NCBI GenBank assembly: GCA_030544215.1
Contig: JARZZO010000011.1
Coordinates: 16,540,001-16,604,000 of the forward strand
Reading direction: 5' to 3'
DNA length: 64,000 nucleotides
Source: Zantedeschia hybrid cultivar
Lineage: Eukaryota; Streptophyta; Magnoliopsida; Alismatales; Araceae
Shown here: in pieces, positions 48,001 to 59,522 of the stretch
Layout: every line of letters begins with the position of its first letter
Numbering within the stretch: the first letter of the stretch is position 1
Notes under the pieces: generated by a model
What the model was told of the DNA's origin: nothing
The model's database searches: none
Seen by the model: only the letters and a program-made list of their open reading frames with translations
Made by a program: the position numbers and the translations under genes

Positions 48001-51000
48001 ATCATAGGTGATATTGGCGTAAGATGGCTGACTAGACAGTTTAAAGAGCTTTTGAAAGTGATAAGAATGCCGGGCAATTGGAGAAAAAGTGTTGTGGTTA
48101 CTTTCTTCAAACGTAAAGGCGATATACAAAATTATAATGAATGTGAGTGGTGGTATGAAACTTTGGAGAGTGACAGAAAATTAGTTCAAAACTTTATGCC
48201 TAGCAACTCTACTATAAAAGTTATTTTCTTATCAAGGCAGTTGAGGGAGAGATTTAGAGAGATAAGGAAAGATCTACTCAGTCTTTATTTGTTTAGAAAA
48301 GGCTTATGATCAAGTACCATGAGCTTGATTTGACGGGTTTTAGAAAGAAAGAAATATTTAAAGGATATGTGAAGTATATGTATGAGAACGAGGGCTATCA
48401 CTGGAAAGAGTTACCAATTTTGTATTTCTACATCAAGGGTCAGCCTAATTGTAATGACATGATCTAAACCTTGTGACGTATTGTTCATTTTGGGCCAAAC
48501 CCACACGGTTTTGTCCCCAAAAGGCGCCTCACAAATTATGAATACAGCCCCTTCATATATAACCCAATAACTTTTTTCCATTTTTCGATACATGACTAAT
48601 CCGATTCATTCCTGTCCTAGCCCGCAGATGCAGTGATAGTTCCACACTATGAGGGCTCCACAACACCACTTCACTTGCGGGTAGTCCTTTCTTATGGGTA
48701 ACTCTCTCCTCCTGCACGACTCATGCTTGGGTCATCACAGGCCCACTAACTTCCGCGTGATTTGTCTCCAAACCGAACTATATCATACTGCACAGGTCTT
48801 GCTCTAACACCATTATGTAATGACCCGATCCAACCCTTATGAGATATTGTCTGCTTTGGACCAAGTCCGCATGTTTTTGTCCCTAAAAAGTGCCTCACAA
48901 ATTATAGATACAACCCCTTCATATATAGCCCAATCACTTTTCTTTATTTTCTGATACATGACTAATCTGGTTCATTCCCACCCCAGCCCTCATATCCAGT
49001 CGTAGCTCAACACCATAGTGGCTCCACACCACTTCACTTACGGATATTCCTTTCTTACGGGTAGCCCTATCCTATGGGTACCCCTCTCCTCCTGCTCAGC
49101 TTGTAATTAGGTCATTACACTAACTCTAACTCTTAAATCTAGTTATAGATGATGTGATCAAACATTTACATGATGGAATTCCTTGGTGATGTCATTTACG
49201 TATGATATTACTTTAATTGGTGAGAATAAAAAAGGTTTAAATGCTAAATTTAAATAGTTGAGAGGCACTTTAGAATCTAAAGATTTTATAACTAGTCTAA
49301 CTCAAAATATATGAAATGTAATTTTGGTAACTTAAGGATAGACCAAGATAATTCAGTTATCATTAATGGTCAAGTTGTTCCAAAAAATATAACTTTTGAT
49401 ATTTGAGATCTATTATGCAAGAGAATTGAGAGATCTAGAAGGATGTTGCATAAAGGTTTAAGGCTGGATGGTTAGAGTGAAGAAGTGAGTCTAGAATACT
49501 TTATAATCAACGAGGCCCTTTAAAGCACAAAGGAAAGTTTTTATAGAATCACTGTGAAACATGCTATGTTGTCTGGAAGATTGTGATCGAAGTTGGGTGG
49601 TAAAAAAAAAAAAAAAAAAAATAGAAAATGTGTGGCAGATATGAGAATGTTGACGTACACATGCAGTAAGACTAGAAACAATTAGAGTTGGAATGAACAT
49701 ATATGTGGAGACTTGGGCATAGCTCCAACTAATTTTAAGATTAGGGAAAATAGGCTTAGATGTTCTGAACATACACACCATCATGCAAGTTCAGTGCTAG
49801 TTAGATGGTGTGGTCAAATTCAAGTGGAGGATGGCAAAAGGACTCACAGAAAGCCTAAAATAAGATGGTTTGACATAGCAAAAGAAGGCATTACCTTATT
49901 AAGTTAAACTACAAACATGGATTTACATGGATTAAAGTGGCATGACAGAATTCATGTAGCTGATGACAAGTTAAATGGGATAAGACACTTGTGATGATGA
50001 TAATGTTACAAAAAAATCAACGATTAAGGCATACAATCACATTACGCGTAAAGCCTTTTCTTTTCTCAATAAAGGGTGACAACAAGGTATCCAGCCAGAG
50101 ATAGAATGCTGCGGCATCTGATGGATAATGAATTTTCAAGATTCAAGATGGTGAAGATGTAATCACAGTTTGCCAACAATGAAACACATTGATTGTTGAT
50201 GTAGGAACAAGAGTAAACATGGTTTTGCTTTGTTTGTGTGACTTCGCAACTGCACAACGGGAGCCAGGTCATGCCTGATTGTGTTCATATGCAGGGGGTG
50301 AGGTAGCAATTGAATCCAACCAACAGCTCCAGTAAGCCTCTGATAGTGTCAGAACTATATTCTTCCGAGAAGAGGGATAAGTAAGGACGATCTGGTTGTG
50401 CATGGGGAATCAATGTAAGGGGAGCTGTTATATTCTGACTCTGAAACTCCTTTAGACAAAGGAGACTCCGGAAGACTGGAAGGGGTGATACATGGAGAAC
50501 CTACACATGTGCATCCACTGCACTCCGAAGCTCCTATCCTTTATTATTCCTCAACCCAAATGCAACAAGGGCTTGGACGATTAGAGAATCCTAGGGCTGG
50601 GTTCCATACTTGGCATCCCTTTCTTAGGGAAAGAAGGAAAAGTCAGAAGAACTTTACGGCAAATTGGAAGGGAAATTACACTCCACTCCAAGCCCAGGGC
50701 ATCCAAAAGAGGACGGAGAGCTGAGAGGTGCAAAAAATGGAAAGAGGAAGACCACTTTACACAGGGAATTCCAGTAGCTGAAAAATCTATGAACAAAAAG
50801 CTTTAGAGGGAAGGGGACTAAAACCTGATCTCTACCATTTGAAGTGTAAAGCCCATTTGTTCTGTGAAAATGCTTCCACAGGTAATTATAGGCCTGAATT
50901 GCAAAAAAAGCTCAGAAACCATTAGGGATTTAATTCGAAAAGAAAAACCAATGGTAGTTTTGTGTACAGAAAATGATGGTGGAAGTCGAGGATCACAGTT

Positions 51001-54000
51001 ATAATAGGGCAGGAGGGTTACTTAAAGACTGGACTTTCAAACCAGTAATGTGGTAGCATATGTATTCATATCCCTTTGACTGACCAGGTCCACCCGAGAA
51101 AATCCATTAAAGAGGGGGTCTTCTCTGTGACAGGTATACTCTCTTTGAGAAAGGGAGGCATAGAGTGGAATTACTGGTGTATTAGGCTAATCAGAAAGGG
51201 TGAAAGTAATCCCTTTTTTGGGACTCAAGAGCCACACAGTTGAAGGATAAAACTTCATGGTGCATGGCAGGAGATTTCAACTCAGTCAGATACCCCATAA
51301 GAAAGAACCAACACACAACCATCATTGGATTGAAGAAATTGTGTAATTACCTGATCCCACCTTTATGAGGTATTGTTTTTTTTTGGAATTGCATTGGTCA
51401 AACTTGCACGGTCGTCTTAAGAAGGCATCTCAAAAGTTAGGGATCCAAAGCCTCCATATATAATATAATAACTTTTTCTCATGTTCCGATGTGGGACTAA
51501 TGCTTCACAACATTTGGTCGTTGGCAGGGGGAATAGTGTGTGATTTTGGAGGACTCTTCATATAGCTAGGTTCCTATGACTACACAAAACTATCAATTCT
51601 ATGGCCTATCCTTAGGTAAACAAAAATTGATCATCAGTCGAGGGATAGTTTCCAAGGACAAGTTGTGGCAAGTGTAACGACCCAATCCAACCCTTATAAG
51701 GTATTGTCCCCTTTGGACCAAGCATACACAGTTCTATCTCCAAAAGACGCCTCACAAGTTATGGATTCAAATCTCACATATATGGCCCAACAACTTTTTC
51801 CATTTTCCGATGTTAGACTAATCCGATGCATTCCCACCCCAACTTCCAGATATAACGGTGGCTCCACACCGTGGCGTCACGCATTGCTGTCCCACGGGTG
51901 GCCTTTCCTCTTACGCATCTCATAATTGGGTCAATATAGACCACCAACTTCCACGTGGTTCGCCCCCGAACCAGCCTACATCATACTGCACAAGACTTAC
52001 TCTGATAATATTATATAATGAACTGATTCAACCCTTGTGAGGTATTATTCGCTTTAGACCAAGCCTACACGGCTATCCCCAAAAGATGCCTCACAAGTTA
52101 TGGATCTAAATCCCATATATATAGTCCAACAACTTTTTTTCATTTTTCGATGTTGGACTAATCAAATTCATTCCTACTCCAGCCCTAAGACATAATAGTG
52201 GCTCCACACTATAGTAGCTCCACAACTGTTGGTGTTACATATCGTCGTCCAACGGGTAGCCCTATCCTAGCCCTTTCCTCCTAAGTGGCTCGTGACTGGG
52301 TCCCTATAGGCCATATTCTGTAACAACCCGATCTAACCCTTGTGAGGTATTATCCATTTTGGGCCAAGCACACACGGTTTTTCTCCAAAAGGCATCTTAC
52401 AATTTATGGATACAAATCTTACATATATGGCCCAACAAGTTTTTCGGTTTTCTGATGTTGGACTAATCTGGTTCATTCCCGATCTAGCCCCTAGACATAG
52501 TGGTGGCTCCACTTACGTATCATCATCCAAAAGGTAACCCTCTCCTATGGGTAGCTCTCTCCTTCTACGTGGCTGGTGACTAGGCCACTACAATAACTTT
52601 CTTTCAGATGGGATTTCTCAGACCAAAAATATACATATTTCTCAGACCCATGCAAGCGTTAAGATAGGAAACAACCATTACCACCAAGGAGGACAGGAGG
52701 AAACTTGACATTGGAAGAGTGGAGGAAAACTTTCGAATCCATCCCTCATTTTTGTCATCTGAAGGCACCAAGGTGCAATGTTGGAAGATTGGAGGAAATT
52801 TCTACCTATCAATATCAACCTACTTTTTTATGGAAATTTGCTCATCATCAGTTCTGAACCAGCATCAGGGTTAAACCATGGAGAAATTACATTTCTACAA
52901 CTTGTGTAGCCTGCGGGTCTCATTCTAAAAGCAAGGACTCCTCTAATGTGGGACTACAAATAGTGTTTTGTTCCTCATCTGCAAGCATGGTGATATTCAG
53001 TGGTGGAAACCTGAGGTCTGTCTTGATTTCTTTCCATCATGATCTTCCCATTCTCCAAATAATTAACTCTAAATGAATGTATGTTATGGTTCCTTTGGAG
53101 GGAGAGAAATGATAGGAAATTCAGGAATCAGTTCAGATTGGTCAAGAAGTCTTAGGAATGGCTCTTCAAATGCTCAAGAACTGGGGAGTTGCTCATGAGG
53201 CCTTGCATGTGTTGTCGGCAGTTCCAGTGCAGTGAGGAAGTTTCCGAAGTTGAAGTCTTTTGTAACTTGAACCCATTTTCTCTCTTCCTATAGTTGTAGT
53301 AGTTTTACTTGAGCTAAAAGGAAAAAGAATAGAAATGTAGGAATCACTAAGTATTAAAGGGAGACAATATGCTTATGTTGCAGAAAATTCAACGACTCCA
53401 ACTTCTTGGCCTTGATCATTTTTAGTGTAGTTCAACTGAATGCACCTTAGCAGGATCCTTGCAACAACTAGTATATTCTTAATGATCATCCAACCAAAAA
53501 CCTCACCCCGTGGTTCCCATCAGCAGACGGCCTCTGCTTTTTGCATACTTAGATAGTCTCCGCTCATGCAACTGTTTCTCTGCTTTATTTGATAAAAGAA
53601 AAGCTAGAAGCAATCATGAGGAGAGCATTTGAAAAATCCTTATAAATGCGATGAATAATAGCAAAGACTAGGCTGAAGGATTCATTATTTTTAGTCGATT
53701 TATGATAGTAGTAACGCCCACAGTTAAAAAGCACTCATATTAAACAAACAACTCCAGCAACAGACCAAACTTACCACTTTATGTCCACCAAATGAAGCTA
53801 AGGTGTTGCATCCATCAGTCTCCATCGTTCTTTGGCACAGCATCGGCAGCATAAAGTGGATAGAATAAAATGGGCTGTACATTTTCAAGAAGAAAAACAA
53901 GTTCATACGAATGGACATGATATAACCAAGTAGCCAATCTATCAAACAATACATGTGTATATAGACAGATACAGACCTTGATTCGTCTCCACCTTCAATA

Positions 54001-57000
54001 GAAAGAATATACTCTAATAGATCTTCAGTCTTCTCCTTACACGCAGATGGTGCTTCTGCAAGATATCTGCAAATGAGCATGCTAATCCATAAATTGAAAG
54101 ACAAAATCTCCTAGAAGGTTCTATCAAAAGTATGAAGCTAACTATGCTGCAAACGGCTACATAAGATAGCCTTAATCTCCAAGCAAGCTTATCCTGTGAA
54201 TGGATAACATGCATGACATCTATATTTTAATGTTTCCAGTATCTTTTAGATTTAATCAGTTACACACCTAAACAGTTAAACTTACTAGGGACATATATGC
54301 ATCAGTTTATTCTCGCCAATCCTGTACCTTCCACCCAAGTATTTAGTTAGTTACTATAGTAAGCTACATAAACTGAAGTTTGCCAATTCCATCATGCCAT
54401 TTTCATTCTGACGTTGTCTATCCAGGGAGGCCAAACAAGCAACATATGAGAACTTCAAAGTGGGTTTCTCTAACAAAATGGAGCGTACCAACTGCACGCA
54501 GCTCCCACCACTTGCGAGGTCAGGGGAAGGGTCAATATACGCCACCTTACCACTGCTAAGTAGATAGGCTATTTCCTTCATTCGCACCCGTGACCCACAA
54601 AATGGGGCAACGTAACCGTTGATCCCAGGTCCGACCTTCAAAGTGGGTTTCCCTAACAAGAAGAAAAAATTGACAGACAAATTTGCAAGCATAGTGCTGA
54701 TTCTATTCTGTAGCATACCTTCCAACTATTCGTACCGAAGCCAAAAGATCATCTCCTTTTCTTTGCCCATGATCCTACCAAAAAAAAGGAAAAAAAAAAA
54801 AAACTTAGATTGTCTAATCAAATAATGGTGCTCAATAACTTTCTAGTACTCATATCAGCTTCTCAACTTCGTTACCTTTGCATCGCGTAGAAAGTCCAAA
54901 ACCAGACCAACTGTTTCGTTGAGACCATCAATCACTTTCATCGAAGTACTTTCTCTGATTGAGCTGCCTGGATACATTTCCATGCAACAATTCACCCAGA
55001 CGAAGAAAATAAACAGACATAATCACGAGTCCAAAAGAACAAATTAATCTGGTGGATAAACTAGACAGATTCATTGCATGCTTGAACTTTTAAGACAAGG
55101 ACACGGTATCATCATTTCACTGCAAGGTGTATCTGTTCAGGATTCCTCTACAGAGGAATCTTGCCAGGTGAAAACTTTCTTTGGTTAGCTGTGATAAGGG
55201 ATAAAAAAAGACTACCTCTCAAGGTTGAATAGTTATTGTATATCCTTTGAAAAAGAAGCATATTCTTAGCCTTATCCTTATCTGTGTATACTTGTTATGG
55301 TTGTACCCTTACCCTTTAACCAAATTGGATACATAAAGGTAAATCATCAGATAAAACTACATTTCCGAACAAGTTTTTCTTGTCATATCTTCCAAGATAT
55401 CCAAATCTCAAAAGATAATATACATAAGAAGTAACATTACAAACTTGTACCATATTGACGTGCATATAACCTGCTAAGGATGAGAGGCGTGGATGGGGGA
55501 CAAGCACCATATTAATGTGCACAACCAACGTACATAACAGATTTACGAAGTATATATAAAGTAAATATAATAGAAATAACAAAAGTTCTAAAGAACTAGA
55601 ACAACTGATACATTTTTATCAATGGACAAAATAAATCATACATTTTATCAATTATTATATTTCAATTAAAGGATTTCAAAGTAGATGCTTCCTTATCCTA
55701 AATAAAGAGGACAATGTTAATATCCTTATCATTACCCCGAACCAGAAACTTGCATCCTTCGATTAAGCATTATATAAAGATGGATATCTTGGTTTTAGCT
55801 TTATCATTTACATCTCTAGTTTTGATACTATATATCTTCCTTGTCTGTTTGACACTGTCACATGGCATTCCTTGTCTCGAGTATAGACATGAAAATCTGG
55901 TTCAACATTTATTGTACTGATTAAAATATATATCATAGTAGAAGAAGCTACTGGTAAATTAAAACCCTTAAGAGACATACATGGCACCCTCTGGAAAAAG
56001 ACATTACAAAACTGCACCCAGGAGAGCTCCTAAGCTGAACAGGCCAATACTTGGATTGATATCAAATTCTCATTTAAGGATTTGAGTTTCTCAAGCATTT
56101 TGGAGCACAAGCAAGAACAGGGTAAGGCAAGTTGACCTCTGGGGCCTTTCTCTCTATTAATGGAAGTTTTTTTTTTGGGGGAAGATTTTAACAACAAAAA
56201 ACATGACCTGCGGAGATGTGGGACAAAACTTAATGTAAATTGATTACATGTTACGATATGTTTAGTGAAGAAAAGAAAACCTAGAACTAACTCTCAAAAT
56301 TGCCACAATGATAATTGTTTACAGAGAATGATAGAAAAGACTCAATGCAGCATCATGTGGGTTTGTTTATTTATTGTTATTTATTTTGTTTAGACTTTAA
56401 GAACTTGGGATTAGTCCTTAGGGAGTCTAACATTTTAGATCAAGCAAGTGGATCCATAGATTTGACCTCTCCCCACTGACCTTGGTCAGTGTTAATTACG
56501 TCAATTGACTGATTGACTACCCTTGATTAATCGTCTGATTGATGCCTTTCAATAAAATCACGTAATAGAATATTGTGGATTTGAAAACTTCAAAACATGT
56601 CACTTATCATTCATAACATGTCATTTGATTTCCTTTTGAACTCTTGAAAGATAACCAAAAGGGTACACAACACATTCATGACATTCCCATTAAAGTTCTT
56701 AAAAGATACTCAATGAATATGTTTATGAGGATCCTTTTTGTAAACATTAAAGGATACTTATGGGTTTTGCATGCCATAGCAATGCTATTCCCCTTTTAGT
56801 CCCTTAAAAGATACTTAAAGGGCAGACATTTATTGTGACATTCCTTTTTGAATCCTTAAGAGGACATCTTAAATGATACTCATTTACGTAGCCTATTCAT
56901 TACATCCCTCTTTGAACCCTTAAAGAATATGATGTCAAAAGAGTTAAACATGTATTATTGATCATTTGTTATATAGGTATCCTTTAGACCTTTAGGCTCA

Positions 57001-59301
57001 CTTTGTTTGTGGAATAGGGCCAGAATAGCTGGTATAAAGGCCCTATTCTGATTTGGTTGAGGGTATGCCTAATTCCTCCAATTCCTCCAACTCCCCAAAC
57101 CTACATGGAATATCTAATTCCCTCAATTCTCTTAATTTTACCTTTTATTTCACTCCTTATTCCACTTATTCCTACCAAATCACTTAGAATAGCGCAGTGT
57201 AATTCTCCTTATTCTGGGTGGAATACCAACAATTTACCAAATCAAAATACCTCTTATTCTGGTTTAAGAAATCCCCAGAACCTTATTCTGGTTTAAGTTA
57301 TTCTGCAAACAAAGTGAGCCTTAGGAGGATGAACCATAACCTTTAAGTATCTTTCAACCTTTGAGTATCCTTTAGTGTAGATTTTTGGACAGAAATTGAC
57401 CCACTAAGCAATATTAATTTAATGAGTATCAATGAACTTCATGTTTGGAGCAACTATGCAATGTCTCATTGACAACTTGATTAAACAAAATTTACATGAG
57501 TCATCGTGACCTTACATAGGGTTCGGTTAATGACACAAGAACGCCATTTAATCAAAATTCCATCACGAATGACTTAAGTTATTATACAACAAATACAAAG
57601 TCTAAGGAACTTAGACTTGTACAAAGAAGGATCACTCAAACACTATGAGTGCATCCATAGATCCTCAAACATTATGACGACATTCCTAATCTATATAAAA
57701 AAAAATTGTTCTTAAATTTCTCTCCTTCACAACTCAACAAACTTGAATGGGGTGGTAGCTTCGAGGAGCTTCTTTCCAAGCCTCTTGTTCTTTTTTCTCC
57801 CTTTTTTTTTTGTTGCCTATGTGTATATCTGTATGGGTCTCCTTTGAGGGCAAATTTATACTTGCGCATTTCGAAATTCAAGGGCAAATTTTTTCGAACC
57901 GGGGGAGATTGATGCAAGAGCGGGTCCACGGACAGTGCAAAGCCGGCACCTTTTGGGCTTGGAGACACGTCTTTTAGTTATTTTTTTGCATGTTTCTTTC
58001 CCATTTTAAAGAGTTAGGGGTATTCTGGTCTTTTCATGTACTAGGACTTCCCTTTTGGGAGGCCTATATATTCTCATGTTTCCCTTTTGGGAAGGGAATC
58101 ATTGTCAATGATTAGAATGGAAAGGAGTCTTGCTTTAGCCGCCACAATGCTCTATATATGTGGAGCCCGTAAAGGGCTTGTGAGCAGAGTAGGGGTGTGA
58201 AGCCCTTGTTGTTTGTCTTCTTCCTCCCTCTCCTTTCTCCCCTGCAATCTCCCTCTTCCCGTACCCCCTGTCGTCCCCCCTCCCTTGGGCCTCCGAGCCT
58301 CTCCTCTACCTTCCCCGTCATTGTGCCGCATCACCAATTTTCTGGTTGGTAAAAATGTTAGAACAAAAAAAGTTCCAATATGGGATGGAATATCTCTTCT
58401 ATTCGAGGGAATACAAATCACATGTTATTCCATCCTTTGACTGAGACATCCTAATATTCCAGCAGCCAAACAGTTTTTTGACACCTAAGATCAGATAACA
58501 CACTTGTTCAACCCACTTATTCTGTTACCAAACAGGGGCTGGGGTATGTGAAGCTGCTTTCAGCTGTCATATTCTCCTCCTCGCATGCCCCTGTGAAAAT
58601 TTTCTCCCCAACAGCCCCAAGCGTGCTGAGCCTGGGCCATGCTTCTTGAGGCAGAATTATGGGCCCACCACCCTATTGGAGAGAAGCTTTTCAATAAATC
58701 AAATAATGTCCTACTACTTCCAAGTTTTATGGTGGTCAAAGAAATAGCATACATTCTTGGAAGAAAAACTACAAGTATAACAGAGAAAAGAATCTCATCA
58801 TAAGAAAATACAACATTATCAAAACAATTTTGTATACAGATACATTCTAGTAATTCGGAAGCTACTAAGTCATTACCGGTTGTACCAGGAGTGTCACAGA
58901 CATTTGATAAAAGTTTGATGATCTTCTCTAGTAATGAAAACAATACAGCCAGGTTCATTTGTTTGACTGTAATGGATTCGACGGAACAGGGAGAACTCTT
59001 GGAAGCCTCATACTTCAAATAAGCGACTTCATTGAGGAGAACTGCAACTTCAACCCTTGTAGACTCAAGAATAAGTAACAAAGACCTGAAAAAAAGTGGA
59101 GAAATAGAGACAATGAAAGTAAATAAATAAAGAAATAAAACAGATTTAATTAGGATTGGCATTGACATGGTAGGCCTTACTTGTCAACCGACAAGGGATT
59201 CTGATCATCAGGTAAATGCATGTGAGCCAGCAACCACTTCTCTCCAACAATAGACATTGTTGAGTCCACTAAAACAAGAGCCTGAAGCTTTTCCACAGAC
59301 G
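45069..59301 (-). CDS. Neurochondrin-family protein, C-terminal eleven exons (5' part outside window)
   Basis: Exons in order of translation: 59181-59301, 58877-59085, 54876-54967, 54719-54774, 53977-54066, 53775-53874, 47553-47657, 47402-47474, 45446-45609, 45290-45344, 45069-45142 (stop 45069-45071). All phases agree and no stop interrupts 1139 nt, about 378 aa. The protein is alpha-helical and ARM-like. Recognisable family stretches are EKLQALVLVDSTMSIVGEKW, RVEVAVLLNEVAYLKYEAS, MKVIDGLNETVGLVLDFL, YLAEAPSACKEK, SIHFMLPMLCQRTMETDG and the C-terminal GFSRWACRFPRLKRAIE. Plant neurochondrin proteins are about 600 aa, so roughly 240 N-terminal residues are missing. They were not found between 59302 and 64000, which is transposon DNA. 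Animal neurochondrin is a cytosolic regulator of CaMKII signalling; the plant role is poorly known. For exon 54876-54967 the acceptor ATCCAG|GC was chosen because the next AG breaks the frame. Confidence 0.9.
45610..47401. other. Neurochondrin intron, no element recognised
   Basis: A 1.8-kb AT-rich intron with no domain-bearing open frame. Nothing more is seen. Confidence 0.5.
47905..49998 (+). mobile_element. Decayed RTE-type LINE, split by a TRIM
   Basis: Plus-strand pieces match the RTE reverse transcriptase in order: ALRKMKVGKT, GDIGVRWLTRQFKELLK, MPGNWRKSVVV, KRKGDIQNYNEC (47910-48155), a GQ/GSA strand ending at 48449, then after the insertion LVIDDVIKHLHDGIPW and TLIGENKKGLNAKF. The C-terminal region gives GDLGIAPTNFKIRENRLRCS and HRKPKIRWFDIAKEG (49705-49890). 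It ends in a GATGATGATAATG tail as RTE elements do. Many stops make it inactive. It lies in the neurochondrin intron, antisense to the gene. Confidence 0.88.
48450..49119 (-). mobile_element. TRIM retrotransposon with 76-bp internal region
   Basis: The LTRs are 48450-48739 (290 bp) and 48816-49119 (304 bp); both start TGTAATGAC and end TCA(C/T)(T)ACA on the plus strand. Between them lie only 76 bp. On the minus strand the 5' LTR is followed after 3 nt by TGGTGTTAGAGC, close to the initiator-Met primer site TGGTATCAGAGC. The flanks CTAAT (48445-48449) and CTAAC (49120-49124) look like a 5-bp target duplication. The element interrupts the RTE reverse transcriptase cleanly between two adjacent motifs. 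It has no coding capacity. Each LTR has a TATA block and a USE-like motif described under findings. Confidence 0.88.
51342..51584 (-). mobile_element. Solo or partial TRIM LTR
   Basis: It begins TGTAATTACCTGATCCCAC and ends near GACTACA on the plus strand. It matches the first two thirds of the 48450 LTR family, including a perfect USE motif (GTCCCACATCG on the minus strand, 51487-51497). There is no second LTR beside it. Confidence 0.65.
51673..52592 (-). mobile_element. TRIM array: three LTRs sharing short internal regions
   Basis: The LTRs are 51673-51938, 52014-52308 and 52319-52592. The first and second are separated by a 75-bp internal region (51939-52013). On the minus strand its primer-site side reads ATTATCAGAGTAAG, close to TGGTATCAGAGC. 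The second and third are separated by only 10 bp, the remnant of another internal region. This is the same family as 48450-49119. No matching 5-bp duplication was found at the outer ends (GCAAG versus ATAAC), so the array may have arisen by unequal recombination. It sits inside the L1 LINE. Confidence 0.8.
54968..56990. other. Neurochondrin intron, left part
   Basis: AT-rich intron sequence. From about 56610 it contains degenerate CCTTAAAAGATACTTAA words (separate entry). No gene is seen. Confidence 0.5.
56610..57380. repeat. Degenerate spaced repeat of CTTAAAAGATACT words, split by a MITE
   Basis: Variants of CCCTTAAAAGATACTTAAAG, often preceded by ACATTCC and TTTTGA, recur every 60-75 bp from 56640 to 56990. 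They reappear after the MITE (57340-57375, TTTAAGTATCTTTCAACC). Units are too diverged to define exactly. Confidence 0.5.
56995..57320. mobile_element. Tourist-like (PIF/Harbinger) MITE with TTA duplication
   Basis: The terminal inverted repeats are GGCTCACTTTGTTTG and CAAACAAAGTGAGCC, flanked by TTA at 56992-56994 and 57321-57323, the hallmark target of PIF/Harbinger. It is 326 bp with TTATTCTGG/CCAGAATA interior words, and lies in a neurochondrin intron. Confidence 0.93.
57325..57700. other. Neurochondrin intron, right of MITE
   Basis: AT-rich. It continues the degenerate repeat briefly, then nothing recognisable. Confidence 0.4.
57703..58320 (+). mobile_element. Putative Ty3/gypsy remnant: polyprotein end, polypurine tract and LTR
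   Basis: An open frame ends RISKFKGKFFRTGGD-stop. It is directly followed by GGGGGAGATTGA, resembling the polypurine tract of plant gypsy elements. The LTR would start TG at 57913 and end CA at 58320 (about 408 bp), with a TATA-like CCTATATATT near 58062. A second LTR and target duplication are not visible, and the coding part is only about 200 bp. An alternative is a chance alignment of motifs. Confidence 0.4.
58321..58870. other. Neurochondrin intron next to exon 58877
   Basis: Contains a CCAAACAGGGGC word (58530-58545) typical of a PIF-type MITE end, without a clear partner. Otherwise nothing. Confidence 0.35.
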
Positions 59302-59522
59302 CTACAATGTGACAAGCAAGGTCAAAATCAAATGACATAAATAAGAGAAAATATATGCTTCTTCCTTCCCTGTTTCCTCTCTTAGATTGTGGACAAAAGA
59401 CAGAATGCAATAGAGTGCACCAAATACAAAATGAAGCCCCCATGTTGAGTTAGGACTTGGAAAACAGAAATGAGCATTATAATGAAGTTTTCTGGCTTAC
59501 TATTGGCTTGTTGTCTTTCCTC

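Larger units (their letters stand above)
50290..53340 (+). mobile_element. Decayed L1-type LINE, interrupted by TRIM sequences
   Basis: The endonuclease start reads IIGLNCKKSSETIRDLIRKE near 50885-50945. The endonuclease motif WCMAGDFNSVRYP is at about 51257-51295. Tail-like LINE sequence resumes after 52593, including GGREMIGN/WRERNDRKFR-type remnants near 53100. No reverse transcriptase catalytic box was found, so a large part is deleted or unrecognisable. The 5' limit (about 50290) and the 3' limit are approximate. Confidence 0.6.

Noticed and set aside
58560..58876. Extension of the neurochondrin exon through its downstream open frame
   Set aside because: The frame stays open past the GTAATG donor, but family similarity stops at the donor and the next exon continues in phase.
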